Part shown: positions 41,056 through 49,275 of the stretch, piece after piece
Layout: the number at the start of each line of letters is the position of its first letter
Position numbering within the stretch: the first letter of the stretch is position 1
Assembly (NCBI GenBank): GCA_964437515.1
Contig: CAYTHB010000015.1
Span: 1-54,006 of the forward strand
Length of the DNA stretch: 54,006 nucleotides
Source: Sterolibacterium sp964437515
Lineage (GTDB): Bacteria; Pseudomonadota; Gammaproteobacteria; Burkholderiales; Rhodocyclaceae
Reading direction: 5' to 3'
Translations under genes and position numbers: made by a program
Notes under the pieces: model-generated
Databases searched by the model: none
Seen by the model: the letters and a program-made list of their open reading frames with translations, nothing else
Told to the model about the DNA's origin: nothing

Positions 41056-43251
41056 ATGAAGCTACGTCATATGCCAATACTGCGCCAGCAGGCTGTAGTG
41101 ATCTTCTCGGTCTGTTTGGTGGTATTCGGGCTGCTGATTGCCACCTTGAATGTGATGTCCAGCCGGGCAGCCACCCGGCAAGCCGAGGATAGCTTACAAC
41201 AGCAGGTGGCCATCCTGACCGGCTCGGTGGGCGATACCTTCACCACCTTGCAGGATTCAGCCAAAACCCGGATTGAACTCTACAAACGCATGTTGCCAGG
41301 CTCGCTGATGGTAGGTAGCCAGACGCTGCCAGCCGGTGAGCAGCCCGCGGTGCCGGTCATCCAAGCAGGAACGGTGGTGCTCAATGGCAATATGGCATTG
41401 CTGGAGAAAATCCGCGACACCCTTGATGGCGAGCCCGCAGTCATGGTGCGCCAGAACGATCAGTTCATCCGGGTCGCTACTTTTCTGAAAAATGCCGCAG
41501 GCAAGTCGCAAGTCGGCGTGCCCTTGCCCGCCGACGGACCGGAGACGGCCGCGCTCAAGGCAGGCAAGACCTATATCGGCCTGATTGTCCGCAATGGAAA
41601 GTATTACATGTCGGTATTCGAACCGGTCATGCAGAACGGTCAAGCTGCTGGTGCAATTTCCATCCGTATTGCAATCGATCACGAAATGCAGCGACTCAAC
41701 CAGCGCATCGCCTCGGTCACGGTGGGCAAGAACGGTTATGCCTATGTGGTGGAACCGGGCAAGGAACTATTGCAGTCACGCATGCTGGTGCACCCCGTGT
41801 TTCAGGGCAAGACGCTCCGGGAGATTGGTAATGAAGCATTGAACGAAATCGTCCGCCGTGAAATCGAGCAGCATAAAGGCTTGTTGCGTTATGAATGGAC
41901 GGATCCCAAGTCACAGCAGAATGGTACAAAGATCGTGGCTTTTGCGCCGATCAGCAATGCCAACTGGATTGTTGTGGCGGGTAGCTGGGAGGATGAGTTC
42001 CTTGCCGATGCCCGACATTTGAGAAATACAACGACAACGGCGCTGATCCTCGCTTCGTTGGTGATCGTGGCCAGCCTGCTGCTGTACACCAAACGCGGCT
42101 TGCTGCAGCAGCTAGGTGGCGAACCCGCGCAGGTGCAGGAGGTGATGCAGAAACTAGCGCAGGGCGATCTCAAAGTGGAGCTGCAGACCCGCCCCGGCGA
42201 CAACAGCAGCATGATGGCTGCTATCCGCGACATGGTCGCCACCTTGAGCAAGGTGATCAGCGAAACCCAGCATGTGGTACAGGCAGCGGGACACGGCGAT
42301 CTGGGGCAGCGCGTGCCACTCCAAGATAAGCAGGGCTACGCACTGGAACTGGGACAAGGCATCAACCAGATGGCACAAACCAGCGGTGAAGTGATGGGCG
42401 AGGTGCGCGAGGTGCTGGCGGGCATGGCGGAAGGCGATCTGTGCGGTCGGGTGCACAGCCGCTATCAGGGTGAATATGGCGTGCTGGCCAAGGCACTCAA
42501 CGACAGCCTGGAGCGGCTTGCCTTCATTATCAGCGAAGTACGCAGCACCGCCGATTCGATTACCGGCGCATCCGGGCAGGTCGCCGCAACGGCGCAGGCC
42601 TTGTCGCAAGCCACCACCGAGCAATCGGCCAGTCTCGAACAAACCACGGCCTCGATGGAACAGATGTCGGCCTCGATCAACCAGAATACCGAAAATGCCA
42701 AGGTCACGGATGGCATTGCCAAGCAATCTTCCGACGATGCCATCCGTGTCGGTGAAGCCGCACGAGGAGCCCTCGATGCCATGCGCCAGATTGCCGAACG
42801 GATCGGCATCATCGATGACATTGCCTACCGTACCGACCTGCTCGCATTGAATGCCGCCATCGAAGCCGCTCGGGCAGGCGAACACGGCATGGGCTTTGCC
42901 GTGGTTGCTGCCGAAGTCCGCAAGCTGGCCGAACGCAGTCAGATTGCCGCGCAGGAAATCGGTGAGCTGGCCAGCAACAGCGTGAAAATCACCGAAGACG
43001 CGGGCGCGCTGCTGCAAGCCATGCTGCCCTCGATCCAGAAGACCGCCGATCTGGTGCGCGAAATCACCTTTGCTTCCAATGAACAGACCAGCGGTGCCGG
43101 ACAAATCAACAACGCGATGAATCAGCTCAACCAGATCACTCAGCAAAATGCCGCTGGCTCGGAAGAACTGGCGGCGACCGCCGAGGAGATGAGCGCGCTG
43201 GCCGAGCAGTTGCAGGGAATGGTCGATCAATTCAAGTTGCGGAGTGCGTGA
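41056..43251 (+). CDS. Methyl-accepting chemotaxis protein with Cache sensor domain
   Basis: 731 aa. TM1 is about 12-35 and TM2 about 328-345, with a 290-residue periplasmic domain of the Cache 3/Cache 2 fusion type (GSVGDTFTTLQDSAKTRIELYKRML; GKNGYAYVVEPGKELLQSRMLVHP; VAFAPISNANWIVVAGSW). Such domains bind small acids or amino acids. HAMP-like repeats and a signalling domain follow. The output domain is like the two MCPs upstream in protein, but its synonymous sites differ freely, so it has not shared in the gene conversion. GGAGGGAG precedes the ATG. Confidence 0.93.
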   Translation: MKLRHMPILRQQAVVIFSVCLVVFGLLIATLNVMSSRAATRQAEDSLQQQVAILTGSVGDTFTTLQDSAKTRIELYKRMLPGSLMVGSQTLPAGEQPAVPVIQAGTVVLNGNMALLEKIRDTLDGEPAVMVRQNDQFIRVATFLKNAAGKSQVGVPLPADGPETAALKAGKTYIGLIVRNGKYYMSVFEPVMQNGQAAGAISIRIAIDHEMQRLNQRIASVTVGKNGYAYVVEPGKELLQSRMLVHPVFQGKTLREIGNEALNEIVRREIEQHKGLLRYEWTDPKSQQNGTKIVAFAPISNANWIVVAGSWEDEFLADARHLRNTTTTALILASLVIVASLLLYTKRGLLQQLGGEPAQVQEVMQKLAQGDLKVELQTRPGDNSSMMAAIRDMVATLSKVISETQHVVQAAGHGDLGQRVPLQDKQGYALELGQGINQMAQTSGEVMGEVREVLAGMAEGDLCGRVHSRYQGEYGVLAKALNDSLERLAFIISEVRSTADSITGASGQVAATAQALSQATTEQSASLEQTTASMEQMSASINQNTENAKVTDGIAKQSSDDAIRVGEAARGALDAMRQIAERIGIIDDIAYRTDLLALNAAIEAARAGEHGMGFAVVAAEVRKLAERSQIAAQEIGELASNSVKITEDAGALLQAMLPSIQKTADLVREITFASNEQTSGAGQINNAMNQLNQITQQNAAGSEELAATAEEMSALAEQLQGMVDQFKLRSA

Positions 43252-43395
43252 GGCGAGTCTGTAAAAAAAACCATGATTGCTGGTGTTGTTACCGCCGACC
43301 CCAGACAAGCAAATGGAGAGCTTGCCTTCGGCCATGGGCTCAGTCAAAAATGTGGGTTAATATATGCGCACTTATAAATGCGTATGGAGATTGCT

Positions 43396-43659
43396 ATGCC
43401 AACCACACAAACCACACGCTGCGCACGTAATGGTCTGCCCGGTAAACGCGCCACCAACCTGACTCTGAGCAGCGACGTGCTGGAGGCGGCAAAGGATCTT
43501 GGAATCAACATTTCTCAGGTCTGCGACAACTACCTGCGTAGCCTCGTGCGGCGCGAGCAAGAGCTCAAATGGCGTGAAGACCACGCCGACTTCATCGCCG
43601 CCTACAACGCAACCGTCGAGACCGAGGGCTTGCCACTGGACGAATGGAGGAGCTTCTGA
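43396..43659 (+). CDS. ccdA: CcdA antitoxin
   Basis: 87 aa from the ATG at 43396 (GGAG 6 nt upstream); an in-frame ATG at 43378 would add six residues. The N-terminal ribbon-helix-helix part (KRATNLTLSSDVLEAAKDLGINISQVCDNYL) binds operator DNA, and the C-terminal EDHADFIAAYNATVETEGLPLDEWRSF matches the CcdB-binding tail of F-plasmid CcdA. Its TGA overlaps the ccdB ATG by one base. Confidence 0.95.
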   Translation: MPTTQTTRCARNGLPGKRATNLTLSSDVLEAAKDLGINISQVCDNYLRSLVRREQELKWREDHADFIAAYNATVETEGLPLDEWRSF

Positions 43660-43976
43660 TGGCGCGTTTTGATGTCTATACCAACTCCGGCAGCCACGCC
43701 ACGACCACGCCCTACTTGCTGGATGTGCAGAGCGATCTGCTCGATGGTCTCGACACTCGGATGGTAATTCCCTTGCGCAGTCTTAAAGCATTCCCGAAGG
43801 TAAAACTGTCGACTCGACTGACACCGGTACTAACTATCCAGGGCGAAGCATTGCTACTGGAGACGCCCAAAATGGGTGCAGTGCCTCGGCGAGTTCTGAA
43901 GACACCGGTGACTTCGCTCGCCAGTGAACAGGTGCAAATCTCCGCAGCTCTCGACTTTCTTTTCCAAGGGTATTGA
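43659..43976 (+). CDS. ccdB: CcdB gyrase-poison toxin
   Basis: 105 aa from the ATG at 43659 (GGAGG upstream). FDVYTN, LLDVQSDLLDGLDTRMVIPL and LDFLFQGY match CcdB. The Trp of the WGI end of F-CcdB, important for poisoning GyrA, is Gln here, as substitutions at this spot also occur in other chromosomal CcdBs. It forms an intact pair with ccdA between the chemosensory cluster and amtB. Confidence 0.95.
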   Translation: MARFDVYTNSGSHATTTPYLLDVQSDLLDGLDTRMVIPLRSLKAFPKVKLSTRLTPVLTIQGEALLLETPKMGAVPRRVLKTPVTSLASEQVQISAALDFLFQGY

Positions 43977-44070
43977 CCCCGCAGCCACCTTGTCCAATCG
44001 CATCACGCATCCTTGTGAGACCATCGAAACCGACCACGATTCTTCCCGCTTCAAACAGCATAGGCTCAAT

Positions 44071-44097
44071 AAAAACGGGCATCCCGCAGGATGCCCG
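44071..44097 (-). terminator. Rho-independent terminator of the glnK-amtB operon
   Basis: On the minus strand the perfect stem CGGGCATCC/GGATGCCCG (44076-44097, 4-nt loop) is followed by TTTTTATT. It lies 22 bp after the amtB stop codon. On the plus strand it lacks a U-run except for a short AAA, so it serves amtB mainly, not ccdB. Confidence 0.85.
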
Positions 44098-44118
44098 AAA
44101 CTTGCAGCAGGACAGAGT

Positions 44119-45672
44119 TCAGTTGAAGCGATACGCCTGCTCGCCATGCGAGGCGATGTCCAGCCCTTCGCGTTCTTCATCTTCCGCCACACGCAGACCA
44201 ATGAGCAGATCGACCAGCTTGTAGCAGATGAAAGCGACGACACCTGACCAGACGATGGTCACGCCAACAGCGGTGGCCTGAGTGATGACCTGATCGACGA
44301 TCGAGTAGTTTTCCGCAACCTTGTTGGCGACGTAGTCATACACGCCCGTACCGCCTAGGCTGGGCGCGGCGAAAACGCCGGTCAGCAAGGCACCGAGGAT
44401 GCCGCCGACGCCATGCACACCGAATACGTCGAGCGAATCATCTGCGCCGAGTAGCCGCTTCAGGCCACTGACACCCCACAGGCAGACCACACCCGCGATC
44501 AGGCCGATGGCCAGTGCGCCGCCGATGCCGACGAAGCCGCAGGCCGGGGTGATAGCGACCAGACCAGCAACCGCACCGGAAGCCGCACCGAGCAGCGAGG
44601 GCTTGCCCTTGTGCAGCCATTCGGCAAGCATCCAGGAGAGTGCCGCACCCGCCGTGGCCAACCAGGTGTTGACGAAGGCCAGGGCAGCCGTACCATTGGC
44701 TTCGAGCGAGGAGCCCGCATTGAAACCAAACCAGCCGAACCACAGTAGCGAAGCACCGATCATGGTCATGGTCAGGCTGTGCGGCGCCATGGAGTCACGG
44801 CCATAGCCGACGCGCTTGCCGATCATGTAAGCACCGACCAGACCGGCGACGGCGGCATCAATATGCACCACGGTGCCGCCAGCGAAGTCGAGCGCGCCTT
44901 TCTGGAACAACCAGCCCGCCTTGGCGGTTTCAGCGGCCAGTGTGGCAGCATCCTTGATCGCATCCGGGCCGGTCCAGAACCAGACCATGTGGGCGATGGG
45001 CAGGTAGCTGAAGGTAAACCACAGCACCGAGAACACCAGCAGGGCAGAGAACTTGATGCGCTCGGCGAAGGAGCCGACGATCAGGCCGACGGTGATCGCC
45101 GCGAAGGCACCCTGGAAGGCGACGTAGATCAGCTCGGGAATCACGATGCCCTTGCTGAAGGTGGCGGCAACGGACTCGGGGGTCACGCCCTTGAGCAGCA
45201 GTTTGTCGAGATTGCCGAAGAAGGCATTACCCTCGCCGAAGGCCAGGCTGTAGCCGTAGACGCACCACAACACGCTGATCAGCGAGAAGATGACAAACAC
45301 CTGCATCAACACCGAGAGCATGTTCTTGCTGCGCACCAGACCGCCGTAAAACAATGCCAATCCGGGAATCGACATCAGGATCACGAAGGCGGTAGATACG
45401 AACATCCATGCCGTGTCGCCTTTGTTGGGTGTCGGCGCGGGGGTCGCGACGGGAGCGACCGGTGCAGCCGGGATCGCCGCTGGGGTTGCCACTGTGGTCG
45501 CCACTGTAGTCGCTATTGCCGCCAGCGGTACCGCTGCGGGCGGGGCTTCCGGAGTGCTGACGGTTGCGCTGACCGCCGTGCTGGCGGGCGCGGCTTCTTC
45601 AGCCCACGTGCTACCGGCAAAACCCAGCAGGGCGAACCAGCAGGCGAGCATCAAGAGGAACAGTTTTTTCAT
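44119..45672 (-). CDS. amtB: Ammonium transporter AmtB
   Basis: 517 aa. A signal peptide (KKLFLLMLACWFALLGFAGSTWA) is followed by about 60 residues of Ala/Pro/Thr/Val low-complexity sequence, then by eleven membrane segments. The pore twin histidines are visible in GGTVVHIDAAVAGL and FGVHGVGGILG, with SVLMQVF and WFGWFGFNAGSSLEANG as family motifs. It takes up ammonium and is closed by deuridylylated GlnK. It is 9 bp downstream of glnK in a nitrogen-regulated operon and ends before a good terminator. Confidence 0.97.
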   Translation of the reverse strand: MKKLFLLMLACWFALLGFAGSTWAEEAAPASTAVSATVSTPEAPPAAVPLAAIATTVATTVATPAAIPAAPVAPVATPAPTPNKGDTAWMFVSTAFVILMSIPGLALFYGGLVRSKNMLSVLMQVFVIFSLISVLWCVYGYSLAFGEGNAFFGNLDKLLLKGVTPESVAATFSKGIVIPELIYVAFQGAFAAITVGLIVGSFAERIKFSALLVFSVLWFTFSYLPIAHMVWFWTGPDAIKDAATLAAETAKAGWLFQKGALDFAGGTVVHIDAAVAGLVGAYMIGKRVGYGRDSMAPHSLTMTMIGASLLWFGWFGFNAGSSLEANGTAALAFVNTWLATAGAALSWMLAEWLHKGKPSLLGAASGAVAGLVAITPACGFVGIGGALAIGLIAGVVCLWGVSGLKRLLGADDSLDVFGVHGVGGILGALLTGVFAAPSLGGTGVYDYVANKVAENYSIVDQVITQATAVGVTIVWSGVVAFICYKLVDLLIGLRVAEDEEREGLDIASHGEQAYRFN

Positions 45673-45681
45673 GGTGATCTC

Positions 45682-46020
45682 CTAAAGCGCGGCCTCACCG
45701 GTTTCGCCGGTGCGGATACGAACCACTTCTTCGAGGTTGAAGACGAATATCTTGCCGTCACCGATCTTGCCGGTGCTGGCCGAAGATTCGATGCTTTCGA
45801 TGACCTGTTCGAGCAGATCGTCGCGGATGGCCACATCGATCCGTACCTTGGGCAGGAAGTCGACGACGTACTCTGCACCACGGTACAACTCGGTATGGCC
45901 TTTCTGGCGACCAAAGCCTTTGACTTCAGTGACCGTGATGCCTTGCACGCCGATGGCTGAAAGTGCCTCGCGCACTTCGTCAAGCTTGAAGGGTTTGATG
46001 ATGGCAGTAACCAGTTTCAT
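45682..46020 (-). CDS. glnK: PII nitrogen regulatory protein GlnK
   Basis: A 112-aa PII protein. MKLVTAIIKPFKLDEVREAL starts the first strand and helix; the T-loop GHTELYRGAEYVVDFLPK has the uridylylation residue Tyr51; VFNLEEVVRIRTGETG is the C-terminal signature. It senses 2-oxoglutarate and ATP/ADP and docks on AmtB. It follows the TIGR02001 gene by 32 bp and precedes amtB by 9 bp. Confidence 0.97.
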   Translation of the reverse strand: MKLVTAIIKPFKLDEVREALSAIGVQGITVTEVKGFGRQKGHTELYRGAEYVVDFLPKVRIDVAIRDDLLEQVIESIESSASTGKIGDGKIFVFNLEEVVRIRTGETGEAAL

Positions 46021-46052
46021 GGAGGGCTCCTAGCGATAAAGTCAGAGGGGGC

Positions 46053-46826
46053 TTACAGGGTTTTGGTGAAACTGATCACAAGGCGACTGTCGCCCAGATC
46101 ACGGTTGAAGGGGTTGCGGTAAGGTTGACCGACATCGCCTTTGGCATTGGTGGCGGAGTAGTACAGACCGACCGTGCCGACACCGACATCCTTGGTCATA
46201 CCCAGTTTGTAGTCGGTATACGAGGCAGCGCTGAAACCTTTGACCGTCTGATGCCCGGCGTGGGCATTCACGCCCCAGCCATTGCCCAGATCGTAACTGG
46301 CCGACAGATCGGTGTAGCCGCTGCCATTCGTCTTGCCGCCGGTGGGGGTCGTGAAGCCGAAAATATGGCTGGAAATGACGCTCGAATACTTGAGACTGAC
46401 GAACTTCCAGCCAATCTGACCATACACTTCGGTCGTATCCGGCTTGACGAAGCCCGTCGGATAGCTGCCAGGGTAGTTATAGGTCAATACACCAACATCG
46501 TAGTTGAAATCACCGCCTGCGAAGGTGTTCTTGTAGCCACCGTAAAGATCGAGTTCCAGCGGGGCACTCACCCCGGCGGCCGCATCGCTGAGCCAGGAAA
46601 TGGTCGAACCCCATGCACCCACATAAGCACCACTGCTGTGCGTGTAATCAAACCCGCCTTGCAAGGCCGGCTTGCCGTTGGTCTGCGCGATGCCGCGATA
46701 CAGATATTCCGAAGCCAGGCTGACATTACCGGTGAAGGTATGCGGGCTTGCAGCATCGGCGGCGATTGCGGAGGCTGCGGGTGAAAGGGCGAGCATCAAT
46801 AGGCTGGCGCGGACGGTATTTTTCAT
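46053..46826 (-). CDS. TIGR02001-family outer membrane protein
   Basis: 257 aa. A signal peptide (RASLLMLALSPAASAIAADA) precedes a beta-strand-rich chain with SLASEYLYRGIAQTNGKPALQGGFDYTHSSG, YGGYKN and a C-terminal RLVISFTKTL ending in a hydrophobic residue, as expected of an outer-membrane barrel of the TIGR02001 family. The function is unknown. Placement as first gene before glnK-amtB suggests a role in uptake during nitrogen limitation. Confidence 0.88.
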   Translation of the reverse strand: MKNTVRASLLMLALSPAASAIAADAASPHTFTGNVSLASEYLYRGIAQTNGKPALQGGFDYTHSSGAYVGAWGSTISWLSDAAAGVSAPLELDLYGGYKNTFAGGDFNYDVGVLTYNYPGSYPTGFVKPDTTEVYGQIGWKFVSLKYSSVISSHIFGFTTPTGGKTNGSGYTDLSASYDLGNGWGVNAHAGHQTVKGFSAASYTDYKLGMTKDVGVGTVGLYYSATNAKGDVGQPYRNPFNRDLGDSRLVISFTKTL

Positions 46827-46880
46827 GGAATGTCTCCGGGTGGGGGTAGATAAAATTGGGCAAGTGCCTGGTGCTCCTTA

Positions 46881-46896
46881 AGCAGACTTCGTGCCA
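46881..46896 (-). promoter_or_regulatory. Sigma-54 promoter of the TIGR02001-glnK-amtB operon
   Basis: On the minus strand TGGCACG-AAGT-CTGCT matches the sigma-54 consensus TGGCACG-N4-TTGC(A/T) except for one base in the -12 part; the GG and GC doublets have the required spacing. It lies about 55 bp upstream of the ATG at 46826. NtrC control is expected from the genes served. Confidence 0.8.
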
Positions 46897-46996
46897 TATT
46901 TGAAAAGCACAGTTAAAACAAATAGATGCCGTGCGCAAACGGGATTTTGTGGCAGTATGGCCGGGGCTGGATGCACTCTCTTGAAGCATGCGCGAA

Positions 46997-47024
46997 CCCT
47001 CATGCACCATGTGCTGCATGAGGG
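46997..47024. promoter_or_regulatory. 10-bp perfect palindrome upstream of the sigma-54 promoter
   Basis: CCCTCATGCA and TGCATGAGGG are perfect inverted arms around 8 nt. The centre TGCACCATGTGCTGCA resembles an NtrC site (TGCACC-N5-GGTGCA), but with a 4-nt spacer and one changed base. It lies about 110 bp upstream of the sigma-54 promoter, a fitting distance for an enhancer. It could also be a hairpin terminator without U-run. Confidence 0.4.
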
Positions 47025-47060
47025 ACAAACCGATGGGATTGGGGTGAGCAGGCAGAATTT

Positions 47061-47204
47061 ACAGAGCACTGCTTCGTGCCGCCGAAGCCGGGTGGCTGTG
47101 CTGTAAATCAGCGTGCAAAGCTGTCCGCAGGGACAGGTGGCTAGGTGGGCTTGAGTAACGCTTGTTTCACCCTCTGTGGGTGGAGATGGCTACCATGATC
47201 GTTA
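47061..47204 (-). repeat. Dispersed modular repeat, copy R8
   Basis: A reverse copy with decayed inner hairpins (CAGAGCACTGCTTCGTG; GGCTGTG..AAAGCTGTCC) and the 49-bp module at 47156-47204. Its ends are TAACGC and ATCGTTA, one of two copies where the last pair does not match. TTA at 47202-47204 is the stop codon of brnA on the minus strand. Confidence 0.8.
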
Positions 47205-47498
47205 GCGGGCGGATGGATGCTCTGCGATGAATTGCCGTAAGGCAGCATCGATGCGAGTTTGCCAGCCTTCTCCAGCCGACTTGAAATGTTCGACAACTTC
47301 ATGCGACAGCCGAATATTGATACGTTCTTTCGGGAACTCGACACGCGGGCGGCCACGTGGTTTGAGCATTTTTTTGGCAACATTCTCGCCGAAGATCTGC
47401 GGTAGCACCTCACTGGCAGGACGTGCCTTGGCAAAATCCTCTGCCGTCCATTCCGGGTTTTCGTCTTCCAGTGGTTCAGGATTGGGCTTTTTGCTCAT
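47202..47498 (-). CDS. brnA: BrnA antitoxin
   Basis: 98 aa. The C-terminal ribbon-helix-helix segment (GRPRVEFPKERINIRLSHEVVEHFKSAGEGWQTRIDAALRQFI) is typical of BrnA, which binds the operon promoter and neutralises BrnT. The N-terminal part (PEWTAEDFAKARPASEVLPQIFG) is the toxin-binding region. It sits immediately downstream of a frameshifted brnT on the same strand. Its stop codon is the end of repeat R8. Confidence 0.92.
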   Translation of the reverse strand: MSKKPNPEPLEDENPEWTAEDFAKARPASEVLPQIFGENVAKKMLKPRGRPRVEFPKERINIRLSHEVVEHFKSAGEGWQTRIDAALRQFIAEHPSAR

Positions 47499-47761
47499 AT
47501 TGTTTCACCTCTCGTTTGTTCGCCTTGCGCAGACTAATGACATGCACCTTGCTGGCGCGCGGCGTGAACACTACGGAACACTACGGCGTGAAGTCGGTCA
47601 CCCATGAATCCAAGTGCCCGATACCGGCGCTCGCCGTAGTCCTTGCGATCATCTTCTTCGATCAATGCGCCAGACCAATCAAACTGCTCAACCAGCGAGA
47701 ACGGCAGGCCGCGTTCACGTTCATTGCGTTCACTCTTGTCAGAATCAAAGCTGATATTCAC
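47476..47761 (-). pseudogene. brnT: BrnT toxin, frameshifted by a 10-bp duplication
   Basis: The reading frame from ATG 47761 (FDSDKSERNERERGLPFSLV; KDYGERRYRALGFMGDRLHAVVF) is BrnT but ends early at 75 aa with unrelated residues. The sequence GAACACTACG occurs twice in tandem at 47566-47585. Removing one unit restores the expected BrnT end FTPRASKVHVISLRKANKRE then VKQYEQKAQS and gives 91 aa, the family length, ending at 47476 with an overlap into brnA. The RelE-fold ribonuclease toxin is therefore probably inactive. A sequencing error is possible but an exact 10-bp tandem repeat is a typical slippage event. Confidence 0.85.
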
Positions 47762-48046
47762 AGATTTATTGTACTCACAAAAATTTTGGCGTCAAGGCTT
47801 GCTTGTGGCGACCTTGTTGCGGACGGCGACCATGTGCGACCCGTGCTTTACCTGTACAATAGACAGGTTTTTTCTGGCGAGAATTTGTGCGTTCACAGAG
47901 AGCAGCGCAGCGCGTTCATGTCTGCCTGCGACACCTGTGCCACGCCACCCTGCGTCAATTCCAATGAAGGTTGTCGGCCTCACGCTACCTTGCATGAGGA
48001 CGCACGACCCTCGCTTTTCTTTTCCTGACAGGACTGGGAGTTTCAG
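47762..48046. other. Intergenic region between brnT and the thiolase gene
   Basis: 285 bp without a supported gene. On the minus strand TACAAT near 47770 could serve as -10 for brnTA. On the plus strand GGGAG at 48033-48037 is the thiolase ribosome binding site. A TGGC...TTGCT pair around 47790 has sigma-54-like letters but the wrong spacing. No repeat is seen. Confidence 0.3.
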
Positions 48047-49255
48047 ATGACTGATGCCTACATTTTCGATTGTGTACGCACGCCGCGCGGCAAGGGCAAA
48101 GCCGACGGCAAGCTGCACGAGCTCACCCCGATCAACCTCGCCAGCCAGACGCTGATCGCGCTGCGCGAACGCAACAAGCTCGACACCAGCCTGGTGGAAG
48201 ACGTGATCCTCGGCTGCGTCACGCCGATTCAAGAACAAGGCGGCAACGTCGGCCGGATTGCCGCACTGGTGGCGGATTATCCGCAAACCGTGCCGGGCAT
48301 CCAGATCAACCGTTACTGCGGTTCCGGCCTCGAAGCCGTAAATCTGGCAGCGGCCAAGGTGGGCGCGGGGCAGATCGACCTGGCCATCGGCGGTGGTGTG
48401 GAATCCATGTCGCGCATCACCATGGGTTCGGACGGCGGTGCCTGGGCACTCGACCCGGCCGTGGCCTTCAAGACCTACTTCGTGACCCAAGGGATTGCCG
48501 CCGACCTGCTCGCCTCCCAGCGCGGCCACACCCGCGAACGCATTGATGCCTACGCGGTGGAAAGCCAGAAGCGCGCCGCCAAGGCGTGGGAAGAAGGGCG
48601 TTTTGCCAAGTCGGTGATCCCGGTGCGCGACATCATCGGTGAAGTGCTGCTCGACCGCGACGAAACCGTGCGCGGCAACACCACCATGGAAACCCTGGGC
48701 AACCTCGCCCCGGCGTTCACCATGCTCGGTCAGGCGTATGGCTTTGACGGCGTGGCGATGCAGAAGTATCCCGAAATCGAGAAGATCAACCACATCCATC
48801 ACGCCGGCAACAGCTCGGGCGTGGTCGATGGCGCATCGGCAGTGCTGATCGGCAGCAAGGCCGGTGGCGAACGTGCGGGTCTCAAGGCACGCGCACGCAT
48901 TGTCGCTACGGCCACCATCGGTTCCGAACCGACCATCATGCTCGACGGTCCGGCTGCTGCTGCGCGCCGTTGCTTGCAGAAGGCCAACCTCAAGGTCACC
49001 GACATCGACCTGTTCGAGCTCAACGAAGCCTTCGCTTCCGTGGTGCTCGCCTTCATGGACGAGCTCGACGTGCCGCACGACAAGATGAACGTCAATGGCG
49101 GCGCGATCGCCATGGGTCACCCGCTGGGCGCGACCGGCGGCATGCTGGTCGGTACGGTGCTCGACGAACTCGAACGCCGCAACCTGCGCTACGGCATGGT
49201 GGCACTGTGCGAAGCCGCCGGCATGGCGACGGCGACCATCATCGAACGCATCTGA
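48047..49255 (+). CDS. Acetyl-CoA C-acyltransferase (thiolase)
   Basis: A 402-aa thiolase for the last step of beta-oxidation. Nucleophile Cys91 is in INRYCGSGLEAVNLA; AMGHPLGATGG holds the catalytic His; the second Cys is in ALCEAAGMATATIIER, where the usual CxGGGxG reads CEAAGMA, as in a subset of thiolases that includes steroid-side-chain types. It is followed after 20 bp by the hydratase/dehydrogenase gene, so the two form a FadA/FadB-type pair. Confidence 0.95.
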   Translation: MTDAYIFDCVRTPRGKGKADGKLHELTPINLASQTLIALRERNKLDTSLVEDVILGCVTPIQEQGGNVGRIAALVADYPQTVPGIQINRYCGSGLEAVNLAAAKVGAGQIDLAIGGGVESMSRITMGSDGGAWALDPAVAFKTYFVTQGIAADLLASQRGHTRERIDAYAVESQKRAAKAWEEGRFAKSVIPVRDIIGEVLLDRDETVRGNTTMETLGNLAPAFTMLGQAYGFDGVAMQKYPEIEKINHIHHAGNSSGVVDGASAVLIGSKAGGERAGLKARARIVATATIGSEPTIMLDGPAAAARRCLQKANLKVTDIDLFELNEAFASVVLAFMDELDVPHDKMNVNGGAIAMGHPLGATGGMLVGTVLDELERRNLRYGMVALCEAAGMATATIIERI

Positions 49256-49275
49256 GATTTTAGGGACGAGAAAAC

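Noticed and set aside
47788..47806. Sigma-54 promoter before the thiolase gene
   Set aside because: TGGC and TTGC are present but the GG-to-GC spacing is one base too long.
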